From contig CBDFHU010000014.1 in assembly GCA_965247375.1 (NCBI GenBank), forward strand, positions 1 to 64,000: a stretch of DNA of 64,000 nucleotides, written 5' to 3'. Shown here piece after piece: positions 52,753 through 60,765 of this stretch. Under the pieces are notes generated by a model, which worked only from the letters and a program-made list of their open reading frames with translations, did no database searches and was not told the origin of the DNA. Every line of letters begins with the position of its first letter. The stretch's first letter is position 1. Source of the DNA: Arsenicibacter sp965247375 (GTDB lineage Bacteria > Bacteroidota > Bacteroidia > Cytophagales > Spirosomataceae). The position numbers were made by a program, and so were the translations under genes.

Positions 52753-52785
52753 AAACCAAAGGGGCTTTTAAGGCCCCTTTGGTTT
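52753..52785. terminator. Bidirectional terminator
   Basis: AAACCAAAGGGGC (52753-52765) and GCCCCTTTGGTTT (52773-52785) are exact reverse complements around a seven-base loop. It serves the convergent T9SS gene and accD; the accD stop codon is in its right edge. Confidence 0.88.
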
Positions 52786-53626
52786 AGTAAATCATTTTCA
52801 GCAAACTGGTCAGCTTGTCTTTCAAATCTTTACGATCGACGATAAAGTCGAGGAAACCGTGGTCCAGTACAAACTCCGCGCTCTGAAAGCCTTTCGGCAG
52901 GTCTTTGCCAATTGTCTCACGGATAACCCGCGGGCCAGCAAAACCAATCAGTGCCCCCGGCTCGGCAATGTTAAAGTCACCCAACATGGCAAACGAAGCC
53001 GTTACCCCACCCGTTGTCGGATCAGTCAGCAGGGATACATACGGGATTTTTGCTTCGGCCAGCAGCGCCAGTTTTGCCGATGTTTTGGCCATCTGCATCA
53101 GCGAGAAACCAGCCTCCATCATCCGGGCACCACCCGACCGTGAAATCATCAGAAACGGTTGCTTGTGCTTCAGTGAATGATCAATCGCCCGCGCAATTTT
53201 CTCACCGACAACCGACCCCATCGATCCGCCGATAAAGCCAAAGTCCATACAGGCGATGGTGATATCAAGGTCGTTCATTTTGCCATAGCCGGTCCTGACG
53301 GCATCTTTCAGACCCGTTTTGGCGATGGTGGTTTTGATCCGGTCGGTATAAGCTTTGGTGTCTCTGAACGTCAGCGGGTCACCGGAGATCATATCCGGAT
53401 CCAGTTCCGTAAAAATGTTGTTATCAAATAAAACGGCGAAGTACGCGTCTGAGCCAATTTTTTCGTGATAATTGCAATGTACACAGGTATATGCGTTGAG
53501 CTTATGCTCCCGTGTATGCATTACTTTCTTGCAATTCGGGCATTGGTACCATAACCCGTCAGGGGCCTCCCGTTTCATTTCGGTCGGCGTTTGAATACCC
53601 TTATCTTTGCGGATGAACCAAGACAT
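52784..53626 (-). CDS. accD: Acetyl-CoA carboxylase carboxyltransferase subunit beta
   Basis: Carboxyl transfer from biotin to acetyl-CoA, the first step of fatty-acid synthesis. 280 residues with the N-terminal zinc ribbon (CPNCKK, then CVHCNYHEK) and the carboxyltransferase core (GMNDLDIT-like region, MDFGFIGGSMGSVVGEKIAR, SRSGGARMMEAGFSLMQMAK, then LLTDPTTGGVTASFAMLGD and GALIGFAGPRVI). Length and motifs are normal. A TATCTTTA box on the minus strand at 53689-53696 may be its promoter. Confidence 0.95.
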   Translation of the reverse strand: MSWFIRKDKGIQTPTEMKREAPDGLWYQCPNCKKVMHTREHKLNAYTCVHCNYHEKIGSDAYFAVLFDNNIFTELDPDMISGDPLTFRDTKAYTDRIKTTIAKTGLKDAVRTGYGKMNDLDITIACMDFGFIGGSMGSVVGEKIARAIDHSLKHKQPFLMISRSGGARMMEAGFSLMQMAKTSAKLALLAEAKIPYVSLLTDPTTGGVTASFAMLGDFNIAEPGALIGFAGPRVIRETIGKDLPKGFQSAEFVLDHGFLDFIVDRKDLKDKLTSLLKMIY

Positions 53627-53915
53627 ATCTTAGTTTTCTTGTTTTCGTTTGTCGTCAATCATTCCGGGTGGGATCAGAAATAGCGCGTAAAGATACGACA
53701 AAATGTATCCCGCCATACACCGTCCGGATGTGGTGCGTAAAATAGGGCGGTCAAAAGTGGCCCTACCTCTTATCCTGGCAATCCGGTAAGTGACCGTATC
53801 CGGTTGCGTTGCATAAAAAAAGTCAGTTTTCCCCCGGATAAATTACCCAGGTTGTTGAAAAAAGTGTTAAGATTGAAGAAGAATTCAGTCCGCAACCGTC
53901 TTCTGACAAAACAAT

Positions 53916-54470
53916 ATGAAAAAAAGTATACTGTTTTCGGCCGCCCTGTTTATGGGAATGAGTGCGGCTTTTGCACAGGAATATCCTGTAAGTCAGGAAA
54001 TTGCCCGTTCAATTAAGTCTGGAGCCGCTATTCAGGAGAAAGCGGTTGAATCGATTGTAGCCCGTAACGAAGTACAATCGGGAGCATCGGTAAGCTACGA
54101 AGCCGGACGTTCTATTGTACTGCAGCCGGGTTTTACGGCACAGCCAGGCGCCGTTTTCGAAGCAACGATTACGAACGTTGTCTCGCGGCCGGCCAGCCCG
54201 GAAGCGAATGCGGTTATGACGGTAGCTGCCGCTCCTAACCCGTTTGCCGACCAGACGATCATAGAGTACCGCCTGCCGGAATCATCCCGTGTAAGCCGTA
54301 CACTGACAGACTTGAGAGGAAATATTATCGAACAGACAAGCACTGAAGATGTTCAGGCGGCTGGTCAGTATAAGGTAAACGTACGAGGAGGCAATCTTCC
54401 AACCGGTATTTATATTTATCAGATTCAGACTGACAAGGGTACCAAGTCAGTTCGTCTGATGAAGCAGTAA
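53916..54470 (+). CDS. Small T9SS-secreted protein with coathanger-like repeat
   Basis: 184 residues. A signal peptide (ending SAAFAQ) is followed by IQSGASVSYEAGRSIVLQPG-type sequence (in the protein, EVQSGASVSYEAGRSIVLQP), which matches the three-strand 'coathanger' segment common in Cytophagales surface proteins, then a T9SS type A sorting domain (APNPFADQTIIEYRL ... LPTGIYIYQI ... SVRLMKQ). No enzymatic domain; probably a short surface protein. Followed by a terminator. Confidence 0.78.
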   Translation: MKKSILFSAALFMGMSAAFAQEYPVSQEIARSIKSGAAIQEKAVESIVARNEVQSGASVSYEAGRSIVLQPGFTAQPGAVFEATITNVVSRPASPEANAVMTVAAAPNPFADQTIIEYRLPESSRVSRTLTDLRGNIIEQTSTEDVQAAGQYKVNVRGGNLPTGIYIYQIQTDKGTKSVRLMKQ

Positions 54471-54517
54471 GCATGCAGTCTTTACCATAACTCTGCTGCT
54501 GTAAATGCCTTTACACT

Positions 54518-54545
54518 AAGCCACCTCGGAGGGTGGCTTTTTTTA
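54518..54545 (+). terminator. Terminator
   Basis: AAGCCACC (54518-54525) pairs with GGTGGCTT (54532-54539) and is followed by a run of T residues. Confidence 0.9.
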
Positions 54546-54624
54546 TTGCCGGAACAACCCAATTAAAGCATTGTAAAAAGGCGTAATTTTGTGCCTGTCA
54601 TTGATAAAGCGTGCTCATTCGTAA

Positions 54625-56121
54625 ATGTCTAAATTGTCTAAGGTTGCTTTATGGCTATGTGCTCTGAGCTTAACCACACCCTCCGTTCAGGCACAGATTC
54701 AAACACTGAAAGCTCCGAATCAATACAGCGGTGAAATCGGCAGCTATTTCTCTTCCTCCACCAGAACCCCCTTCTGGCTCCGGAGCAATCAGTACGGTAT
54801 CATTCCGTTAAAGTCCCCGGCCGCTACCGCACGCCTCGGTTTATACAGCGACTATGACTCTGCAAAAGTAGCCAACCGGAAAACCGACTACGGGTATGGC
54901 ATAAATCTTGTTGGCAATATGGGTCCCGAAGGAAAGGTATTGTTACCGGAACTATACGCTAAGTTTCGTTTCAATATTTTTGAGATTTATGCCGGCCGTC
55001 GTCGTGAGCATTTTGGACTGGCAGACACCCTGCTCTCTTCCGGATCCTACGCATGGTCAGGGAATGCGTTACCCATTCCGAAGATACAGATCGGTATTCC
55101 GAATTTTACGCCAATCGGTTTTACGAAAGGTTGGTTATCGGTTATGGGCACCTATGCGCATGGGTGGATGCAGCCGCAAGGCTACGTCAACCACTCGCTG
55201 CTACATCAGAAAACCTTGTATTTGAGGCTGGGACGGCCACATGACGTTGTTCGCCTCTATGCCGGTTTCAACCATCAGGCCGTTTGGGGCGGCGAAAGTA
55301 AGCAGCTCCAGAAACTCGGCCTGATTACAGGTACCACCTTGCCTTCGTCTTTACGCGATTACATTTATGTGGTTACCGGGCTACTGAACGGAAAGGACAC
55401 AACCAAACTTACCAACTTTGACATTACAAACCGTGTAGGTAATCATCTGGGGACAATTGATCTGGCTGCTGAAATAGACCTGGTACGATATTCGCTCTTT
55501 GTATACCGGCAGAATATATATGAAGACGGATCTTTATTTTATCTCATAAATATTGCCGATGGCCTGAACGGAATCCGTCTCCGAAACAATGACCCGAAAG
55601 CCTTTGTTAAAGAGATTGTATTTGAATTCCTGAATACAAAAAGTCAGGGTGGGCCTGAGTTCATCATCGAAGACCCGTTGAAGCGGGGTAAGGATGATTA
55701 CTTTAATCATGCGCAATTCCGTGATGGCTGGGGTTATTACGGACGCGGGATCGGAACGCCTTTCATTCCGCCGAATATGGGGCCGGGGGACGCCTATCCG
55801 AAAGACCCGTTTACCTTGAATAACAGGGTTATGGTATGGCATCTGGGCTTGTCAGGATCGCTTACACGTTCACGGATATCGTTCCTTAACGGACCGGTTA
55901 CGTACCAGACAAAGCTATCCATCAGTAACAACCTGGGAACGTATAATTTCCCGTTTGCCAGCCCGAAAAATCAGTTCTCGGGTATTATTTCGCTGGTTGC
56001 ACCAACCACATGGCTGGGAGGCCTGAATATCAGGGGATCAGTTGCTCTTGATGCCGGTGATTTATACCCTAACAGCGTCGGTGCATACATCGGTCTGCAA
56101 AAAGTATGGCAAAGTAAATAA
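54625..56121 (+). CDS. Capsule assembly Wzi family protein
   Basis: 498 residues. Outer-membrane beta-barrel of the Wzi family, which anchors or organises capsular polysaccharide at the surface. Signal peptide (ending SVQAQ), then APNQYSGEIGSYFSSSTRTP, FWLRSNQYGI, AGRRREHFGLADTLLSSGSY and repeated amphipathic strands; it ends in an aromatic/basic terminus (GLQKVWQSK). The next gene codes for the sugar transferase that starts exopolysaccharide synthesis, 228 bases away, supporting a polysaccharide role. Confidence 0.87.
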   Translation: MSKLSKVALWLCALSLTTPSVQAQIQTLKAPNQYSGEIGSYFSSSTRTPFWLRSNQYGIIPLKSPAATARLGLYSDYDSAKVANRKTDYGYGINLVGNMGPEGKVLLPELYAKFRFNIFEIYAGRRREHFGLADTLLSSGSYAWSGNALPIPKIQIGIPNFTPIGFTKGWLSVMGTYAHGWMQPQGYVNHSLLHQKTLYLRLGRPHDVVRLYAGFNHQAVWGGESKQLQKLGLITGTTLPSSLRDYIYVVTGLLNGKDTTKLTNFDITNRVGNHLGTIDLAAEIDLVRYSLFVYRQNIYEDGSLFYLINIADGLNGIRLRNNDPKAFVKEIVFEFLNTKSQGGPEFIIEDPLKRGKDDYFNHAQFRDGWGYYGRGIGTPFIPPNMGPGDAYPKDPFTLNNRVMVWHLGLSGSLTRSRISFLNGPVTYQTKLSISNNLGTYNFPFASPKNQFSGIISLVAPTTWLGGLNIRGSVALDAGDLYPNSVGAYIGLQKVWQSK

Positions 56122-56349
56122 TGTCATCATTGAGACCTGTTTAAACACGAAATAGTACAATTATGCCATTAACGTTTCTCAGTTCTAATAGTTTACTTTG
56201 CATTTCGATAGTTAACCAAGCCGTTAACTAAAATTTGCGTGTACAGCACTGGTTTGTTATCGTACTTTACACGCCTTTAGCCGTAACTGTCTCCTGATGA
56301 AGCCTTACAAAAGATGTAAGTGTTAATTGAATGACGTTTAAATTGTAGG

Positions 56350-57729
56350 ATGAGACACCGATACTCTATATTATTTTTACCATTACATGTCCTGTTTGAT
56401 TTCCTTTGCCTTAATGCGTCATACATCGGCGCCTACTGGCTTCAGTTCAAGGAAATTGATGGTGCATTGCAGCCATCGCATGTGACTGTATGGTATGTAT
56501 TTAATTTAGTGTGGGCGGTCCTCGTTATTCTCCTGAAGCCCTATACATTTCCCCGTCAGCTCTTTAAAATCAGGCACTTGCTCCCAAAGCTGGGTTTACT
56601 GACAACGCTGCACATTGCTGTTATTTCGTTATACCTGGTCTTTTTTCAGGAATCATTTTACTCGAGAGAACACTTACTGATTACCTATATTTTGTTTTTT
56701 GTCCTCGGATCTTCCTATCGGGTAGGCGGTTTACTTTTTCTGAGGGAATTCAGAGCACGAGGGTATAACAACCGGCGGTTTATTGTTGTAGGATATGGTA
56801 ATCTGTCAAAAACAATCACTCGTTTTTATGATATTCACCCGGAAATGGGTTTCCGTTTTGCCGGATATTTTGATCATGTTTCCGACGATAACCGTGATAT
56901 ACTGACCGGCAGCTACGACCAATTACCGGACTATATCCGTCGGAACCGCATTGACTGCGTTTACTGCTGTTTACCGCATATTGATAACGCACAGCTTCAC
57001 AACATTGTAGAAGACGCTGAAATTGCTGATTATCAGGTAAAACTCTTAGTTGATTTCCGCGGTTTTCTCGCAAAAGGTGCCTCCGTCGAATATCATGATA
57101 TTCTTCCCGTACTGAATCTGTCCTCGCAGATGCTGGCAGATTTCCGGGTTAATACTCTGAAGCGGGCCTTCGATATTACGTTTTCTCTGCTCATTATCAT
57201 AATGGGCTTTCCGGCGTTTATACTTGTCGGATTGCTTACTAAACTGACTTCCAGAGGTCCGGTTCTATACGCTCAGGAACGTATCGGCCGGGGAGGCGTA
57301 CCCTTTCAGATTTACAAATTCCGGAGTATGTATGTGAATGCCGAAGCAGGTGGTCCATCGCTTTCACAAGGTCTCGGAGACTCACGTATCACCCCTTGGG
57401 GACGGTTTATGCGCCGGTCACGCTTAGATGAGTTACCGCAGTTCTTTAACGTATTGAAGGGCGATATGTCCGTGGTAGGCCCCCGTCCGGAACGGCAGTA
57501 TTTTATTGATCAGATTGTCGAAATCGCGCCTGAGTACAAAAACCTGCTTAAAGTAAAACCTGGTATTACCTCCATCGGCCAGATCAAATTCGGCTACGCC
57601 GGCAACGTACAGGAAATGGTAAAACGTCTGCGTTACGATGTACTCTATCCGGAACGCCGTTCATTCTGGTTTGATGCCTGGATTATTCTCCAGACCATCC
57701 GCGTGATGATGCAAGGCCGGGGCCGCTAA
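56350..57729 (+). CDS. Undecaprenyl-phosphate sugar phosphotransferase (WcaJ/WbaP type)
   Basis: 459 residues. It moves a sugar-1-phosphate (probably glucose-1-phosphate) to undecaprenyl phosphate to begin exopolysaccharide or capsule units. Four to five N-terminal membrane helices, a central Rossmann-like domain (RFIVVGYGNLSKTITRFYDI) and the C-terminal transferase domain after a hydrophobic helix (FSLLIIIMGFPAFILVGLL) carry YAQERIGRGGVPFQIYKFRS, RRSRLDELPQFFNVLKGDMS and VGPRPER. The first sugar is inferred. Other capsule genes are not in the window. Confidence 0.92.
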   Translation: MRHRYSILFLPLHVLFDFLCLNASYIGAYWLQFKEIDGALQPSHVTVWYVFNLVWAVLVILLKPYTFPRQLFKIRHLLPKLGLLTTLHIAVISLYLVFFQESFYSREHLLITYILFFVLGSSYRVGGLLFLREFRARGYNNRRFIVVGYGNLSKTITRFYDIHPEMGFRFAGYFDHVSDDNRDILTGSYDQLPDYIRRNRIDCVYCCLPHIDNAQLHNIVEDAEIADYQVKLLVDFRGFLAKGASVEYHDILPVLNLSSQMLADFRVNTLKRAFDITFSLLIIIMGFPAFILVGLLTKLTSRGPVLYAQERIGRGGVPFQIYKFRSMYVNAEAGGPSLSQGLGDSRITPWGRFMRRSRLDELPQFFNVLKGDMSVVGPRPERQYFIDQIVEIAPEYKNLLKVKPGITSIGQIKFGYAGNVQEMVKRLRYDVLYPERRSFWFDAWIILQTIRVMMQGRGR

Positions 57730-57823
57730 GCGCTTTTTCTGCTTCCATGCCCATTTTTCTATTGCGTTCGTACCCTAAATCAATATTTTTGTAAATAGTT
57801 AGTTTTAGTCTATTTAATTAATA

Positions 57824-59084
57824 GTGAAGGGACGGATTGTGTTGAGACAGCTCATTCATCGTTGGGTTATCGTTACGGGTATTATTCTTACCGGCCTTGC
57901 CTGCAACCAAAGCGGGCAGAATCAGTTAAACCGCTCGGCCAAAGCCATGAACAATTGTGCAGACGGCCAGAAGTTAAGTGCAGATGAGGAAGCAACAATC
58001 CGCCAATCCATTCAGGCGGATGACAAAATTCAGAAAATAGACGAAATCATCCGCCAAAAAGTCAGGGGTGGCTTTAACGGAAACGTATTGATTGCGCAGA
58101 AAGGTGTGGTTCTGTACCAGAAATGTTTTGGGTTTGGCCACTTTGAGAAAAGCTGCCGGGACTCCCTGATCCCTGACTCAAAATTCCAGCTGGCTTCGCT
58201 ATCCAAAACCTTTACAGCAGTTGGTGTTTTAAAACTGATTGAAGCTAAAAAACTCTCGCTGGACGATACTATCCAGAAATTTTACCCTGATTTTCCATAC
58301 CATGGCATTTCCATCCGCGATTTACTAAGCCACCGGAGCGGCCTGCCAAACTATGCCTACGCGTTTGACGACAGCATGAAGGTAAACTTTTATAAAAAAG
58401 AGAAACCTTATCCGACTAATGCAACCATCATGCACTGGTTCGCAACCGTACAACCAACGCCAAGGCCTTATAATATTCCTGGCCGTACCTTCAGTTATTC
58501 TAATACCAACTATATGGTACTGGCATCTATTGTTGAAAAAGCAACCGGACAGCCTTTTGAAGCGTTTATCCGGAAAAATATATTTGAACCGCTTGGCATG
58601 CGAAACACATTTGTGGCAACCACAAAAAATGACTCCATTAACCAATACCGGACCGCAGGCTATCAATGGAACCGGCGTCTTCCGAAAGATTACTACGACG
58701 ACGTAGTCGGTGATAAGGGGGTTTATTCGACCATCAGCGACCTTTTCCGCTGGTATCGCGCCTTAAACGGCGATTGTGTGCTAAGCCATAAAACACTTGC
58801 AGAAGCCTTTATTCCGCGCAGTTTTGAAAAGAAAGGAGCCAAAAATTACGGGTATGGTTTCCGGATGCAGTTAAACGACCTCAATCAGCCGGGAATATAT
58901 CTACCATACCGGCTGGTGGAAAGGCTATAACACTATGTTCTGGTTTAGCCCTAAGGATGAGTATGTTATCATCATGTTGGGCAACAAATATAATAAAAGC
59001 GTCTACCGTGTGAAGGAACTGGTTGATGTGTTGCATGGAAGCCCTCACAGTGTAAACGAGGAAGACGGCGAAGTAGAGTTATAA
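57824..59084 (+). pseudogene. Serine hydrolase (beta-lactamase family) lipoprotein, frameshifted near the 3' end
   Basis: Penicillin-binding-protein/class C beta-lactamase-like hydrolase. From a GTG start (57824) comes a lipoprotein signal (HRWVIVTGIILTGLAC), then the SxxK motif in LASLSKTFTA and the YxN motif in RTFSYSNTNYMVLAS. The frame ends early at 58930. One base around 58901 is extra: after it the next frame reads YHTGWWKGYNTMFWFSPKDE and onward to a stop at 59084, with the KTG-like HTG motif and a natural C-terminus. Removing one base gives about 419 residues. Either a recent mutation or an assembly error. Confidence 0.85.
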
Positions 59085-59109
59085 AAAAGGCCCCGTTCGG
59101 GGCCTTTTT
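59084..59109. terminator. Bidirectional terminator
   Basis: AAAAAGGCCCC (59084-59094) pairs perfectly with GGGGCCTTTTT (59099-59109) around GTTC, between the convergent hydrolase and E2 genes. Confidence 0.93.
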
Positions 59110-59117
59110 CGTATCGG

Positions 59118-60695
59118 TTACATATCAAATAACAACCGTGAAGGATCTTCGAGGATTTGTTTTACACGCACCAGGAAGCCTACTGATTCTTTACCGTCGA
59201 TAATGCGGTGATCGTATGACAAGGCTACATACATGATCGGGCGGACAACAATCTCTCCGTTCACAACAACCGGACGCTCTACGATATTATGCATACCTAA
59301 AATCGCCGACTGGGGAGCATTGATGATTGGCGTCGACAGCATGGAGCCGAAGATACCACCGTTAGTGATCGTAAACGTACCACCCTGCATCTGATCAATT
59401 GTCAGCTTGTTGTCACGAGCCAGACCTGCCAGACGGATAATTTCTTTTTCGATCTGCGCAAAGCTCATTTGGTCAGCATTACGTACGACCGGTACTACCA
59501 GACCGCGTTCAGTCGATACGGCGATTGAAATATCACAGTAATCGTTGAATACGATCTGATCACCATCAATCATCGCGTTCACGGCCGGGAAGTCGCGCAG
59601 AGCAATGCAAACCGCTTTGGTGAAGAACGACATAAAGCCTAAACCTACACCATGTTTCTCCTTGAACTTGTCTTTAAACTTGTTGCGGAGATCCATAACC
59701 GGCTTCATATCTACCTCGTTGAAGGTAGTCAGCATGGCCGTTTCGTTTTTCACTGCTACCAGACGACGTGCAATTGTTTTCCGCAGTGACGTCATTTTCT
59801 CGCGGCGCTGGCCACGTGAACCCGCTACCGGTGCCGGAGTTGGGGCAGGAGCCGCTGCCGGTTTGGCCGGAGCCGGTGCAGCCGCCGGTTGTGGTGCAGG
59901 AGCCGACTGTGCTTTAGCCGCGTCTTCTTTTGTAATACGTCCGCCAACGCCTGAGCCCTGAACCTGCTGCGGATCGATGCCTTTTTCAGACAGAATCTTG
60001 GCAGCAGCCGGAGACGGATGGTTCGCAGCATAACCCGCCTGACCATTGGTTGGTGCAGGAGCCGCCGCTGGTGCTGAAGCGGCCGGAGCAGGGGTCGCTG
60101 CCGCTGGCTGAGCCGATGCCGCACCTACTTCAATCCGCGCGATAACGGCACCGATTGGCAGGGTTGCGCCCGCTTCTGCAACGATACGGAGCGTACCGGC
60201 TGCTTCTGCCGGCAATTCAAACGTAGCTTTGTCTGACTCCAGTTCGCACAGAACTTCGTCAAGCGCCACTGAATCACCGTCTTTTTTATTCCATGATGCG
60301 ATGGTAACTTCTGTGATTGACTCACCAACCGCAGGCACCTTCATATCGATAACCTGAGCCGTTGCAGCCGGAGCAGGGGCTGCTGCCGGTGCGGGAGCAG
60401 AGGCTGGTGCCGGTTCTGCTGCCGGTGCCGGAGCTGCCGGAGCCGCTGATGGTGTTGAACCACTTGGTTCGATGGTACAGACAACAGCACCGATTGGCAA
60501 TACATCGCCTTCCTGAGCCAGAATGTGTAAAGTCCCTTCTGCTTCGGCGGGTAGTTCAAAGGTGGCCTTATCGGATTCAAGGTCGCAAACAACCTCGTCC
60601 ACTTTTACATAATCGCCTTCTTTTTTACGCCAGGCGCCGACAGTAACTTCCGTAATTGATTCCCCTACCGAGGGGACTTTTATTTCAACGGCCAT
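59118..60695 (-). CDS. odhB: 2-oxoglutarate dehydrogenase E2 (dihydrolipoyl succinyltransferase) with two lipoyl domains
   Basis: TCA-cycle acyltransferase that takes succinyl from E1 to CoA. The 525-residue protein has two N-terminal lipoyl domains (about 1-77 and 115-195), each with the lipoyl Lys in LESDKATFELPAEA, then Ala/Pro-rich linkers, an E1/E3-binding domain (NHPSPAAAKILSEKGIDPQQ ... GVGGRITKEDA) and a catalytic domain with MTSLRKTIARRL and the active-site His in ALSYDHRIIDG. Two lipoyl domains are more than the single one in the E. coli enzyme. The start at 60695 opens the first lipoyl domain. E1 lies 70 bases upstream. Confidence 0.93.
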   Translation of the reverse strand: MAVEIKVPSVGESITEVTVGAWRKKEGDYVKVDEVVCDLESDKATFELPAEAEGTLHILAQEGDVLPIGAVVCTIEPSGSTPSAAPAAPAPAAEPAPASAPAPAAAPAPAATAQVIDMKVPAVGESITEVTIASWNKKDGDSVALDEVLCELESDKATFELPAEAAGTLRIVAEAGATLPIGAVIARIEVGAASAQPAAATPAPAASAPAAAPAPTNGQAGYAANHPSPAAAKILSEKGIDPQQVQGSGVGGRITKEDAAKAQSAPAPQPAAAPAPAKPAAAPAPTPAPVAGSRGQRREKMTSLRKTIARRLVAVKNETAMLTTFNEVDMKPVMDLRNKFKDKFKEKHGVGLGFMSFFTKAVCIALRDFPAVNAMIDGDQIVFNDYCDISIAVSTERGLVVPVVRNADQMSFAQIEKEIIRLAGLARDNKLTIDQMQGGTFTITNGGIFGSMLSTPIINAPQSAILGMHNIVERPVVVNGEIVVRPIMYVALSYDHRIIDGKESVGFLVRVKQILEDPSRLLFDM

Positions 60696-60765
60696 ATTGT
60701 TTAGTGGTTCGTGGTCCAGACACATCCCTGTCGGCCGACAGGGATGTGCCATTACTCACTTACAT

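Noticed and set aside
53804..54016. Short Arg/Lys-rich open frame upstream of the small T9SS protein
   Set aside because: It overlaps the start of the secure gene in another frame and has no start signal or recognisable domain.
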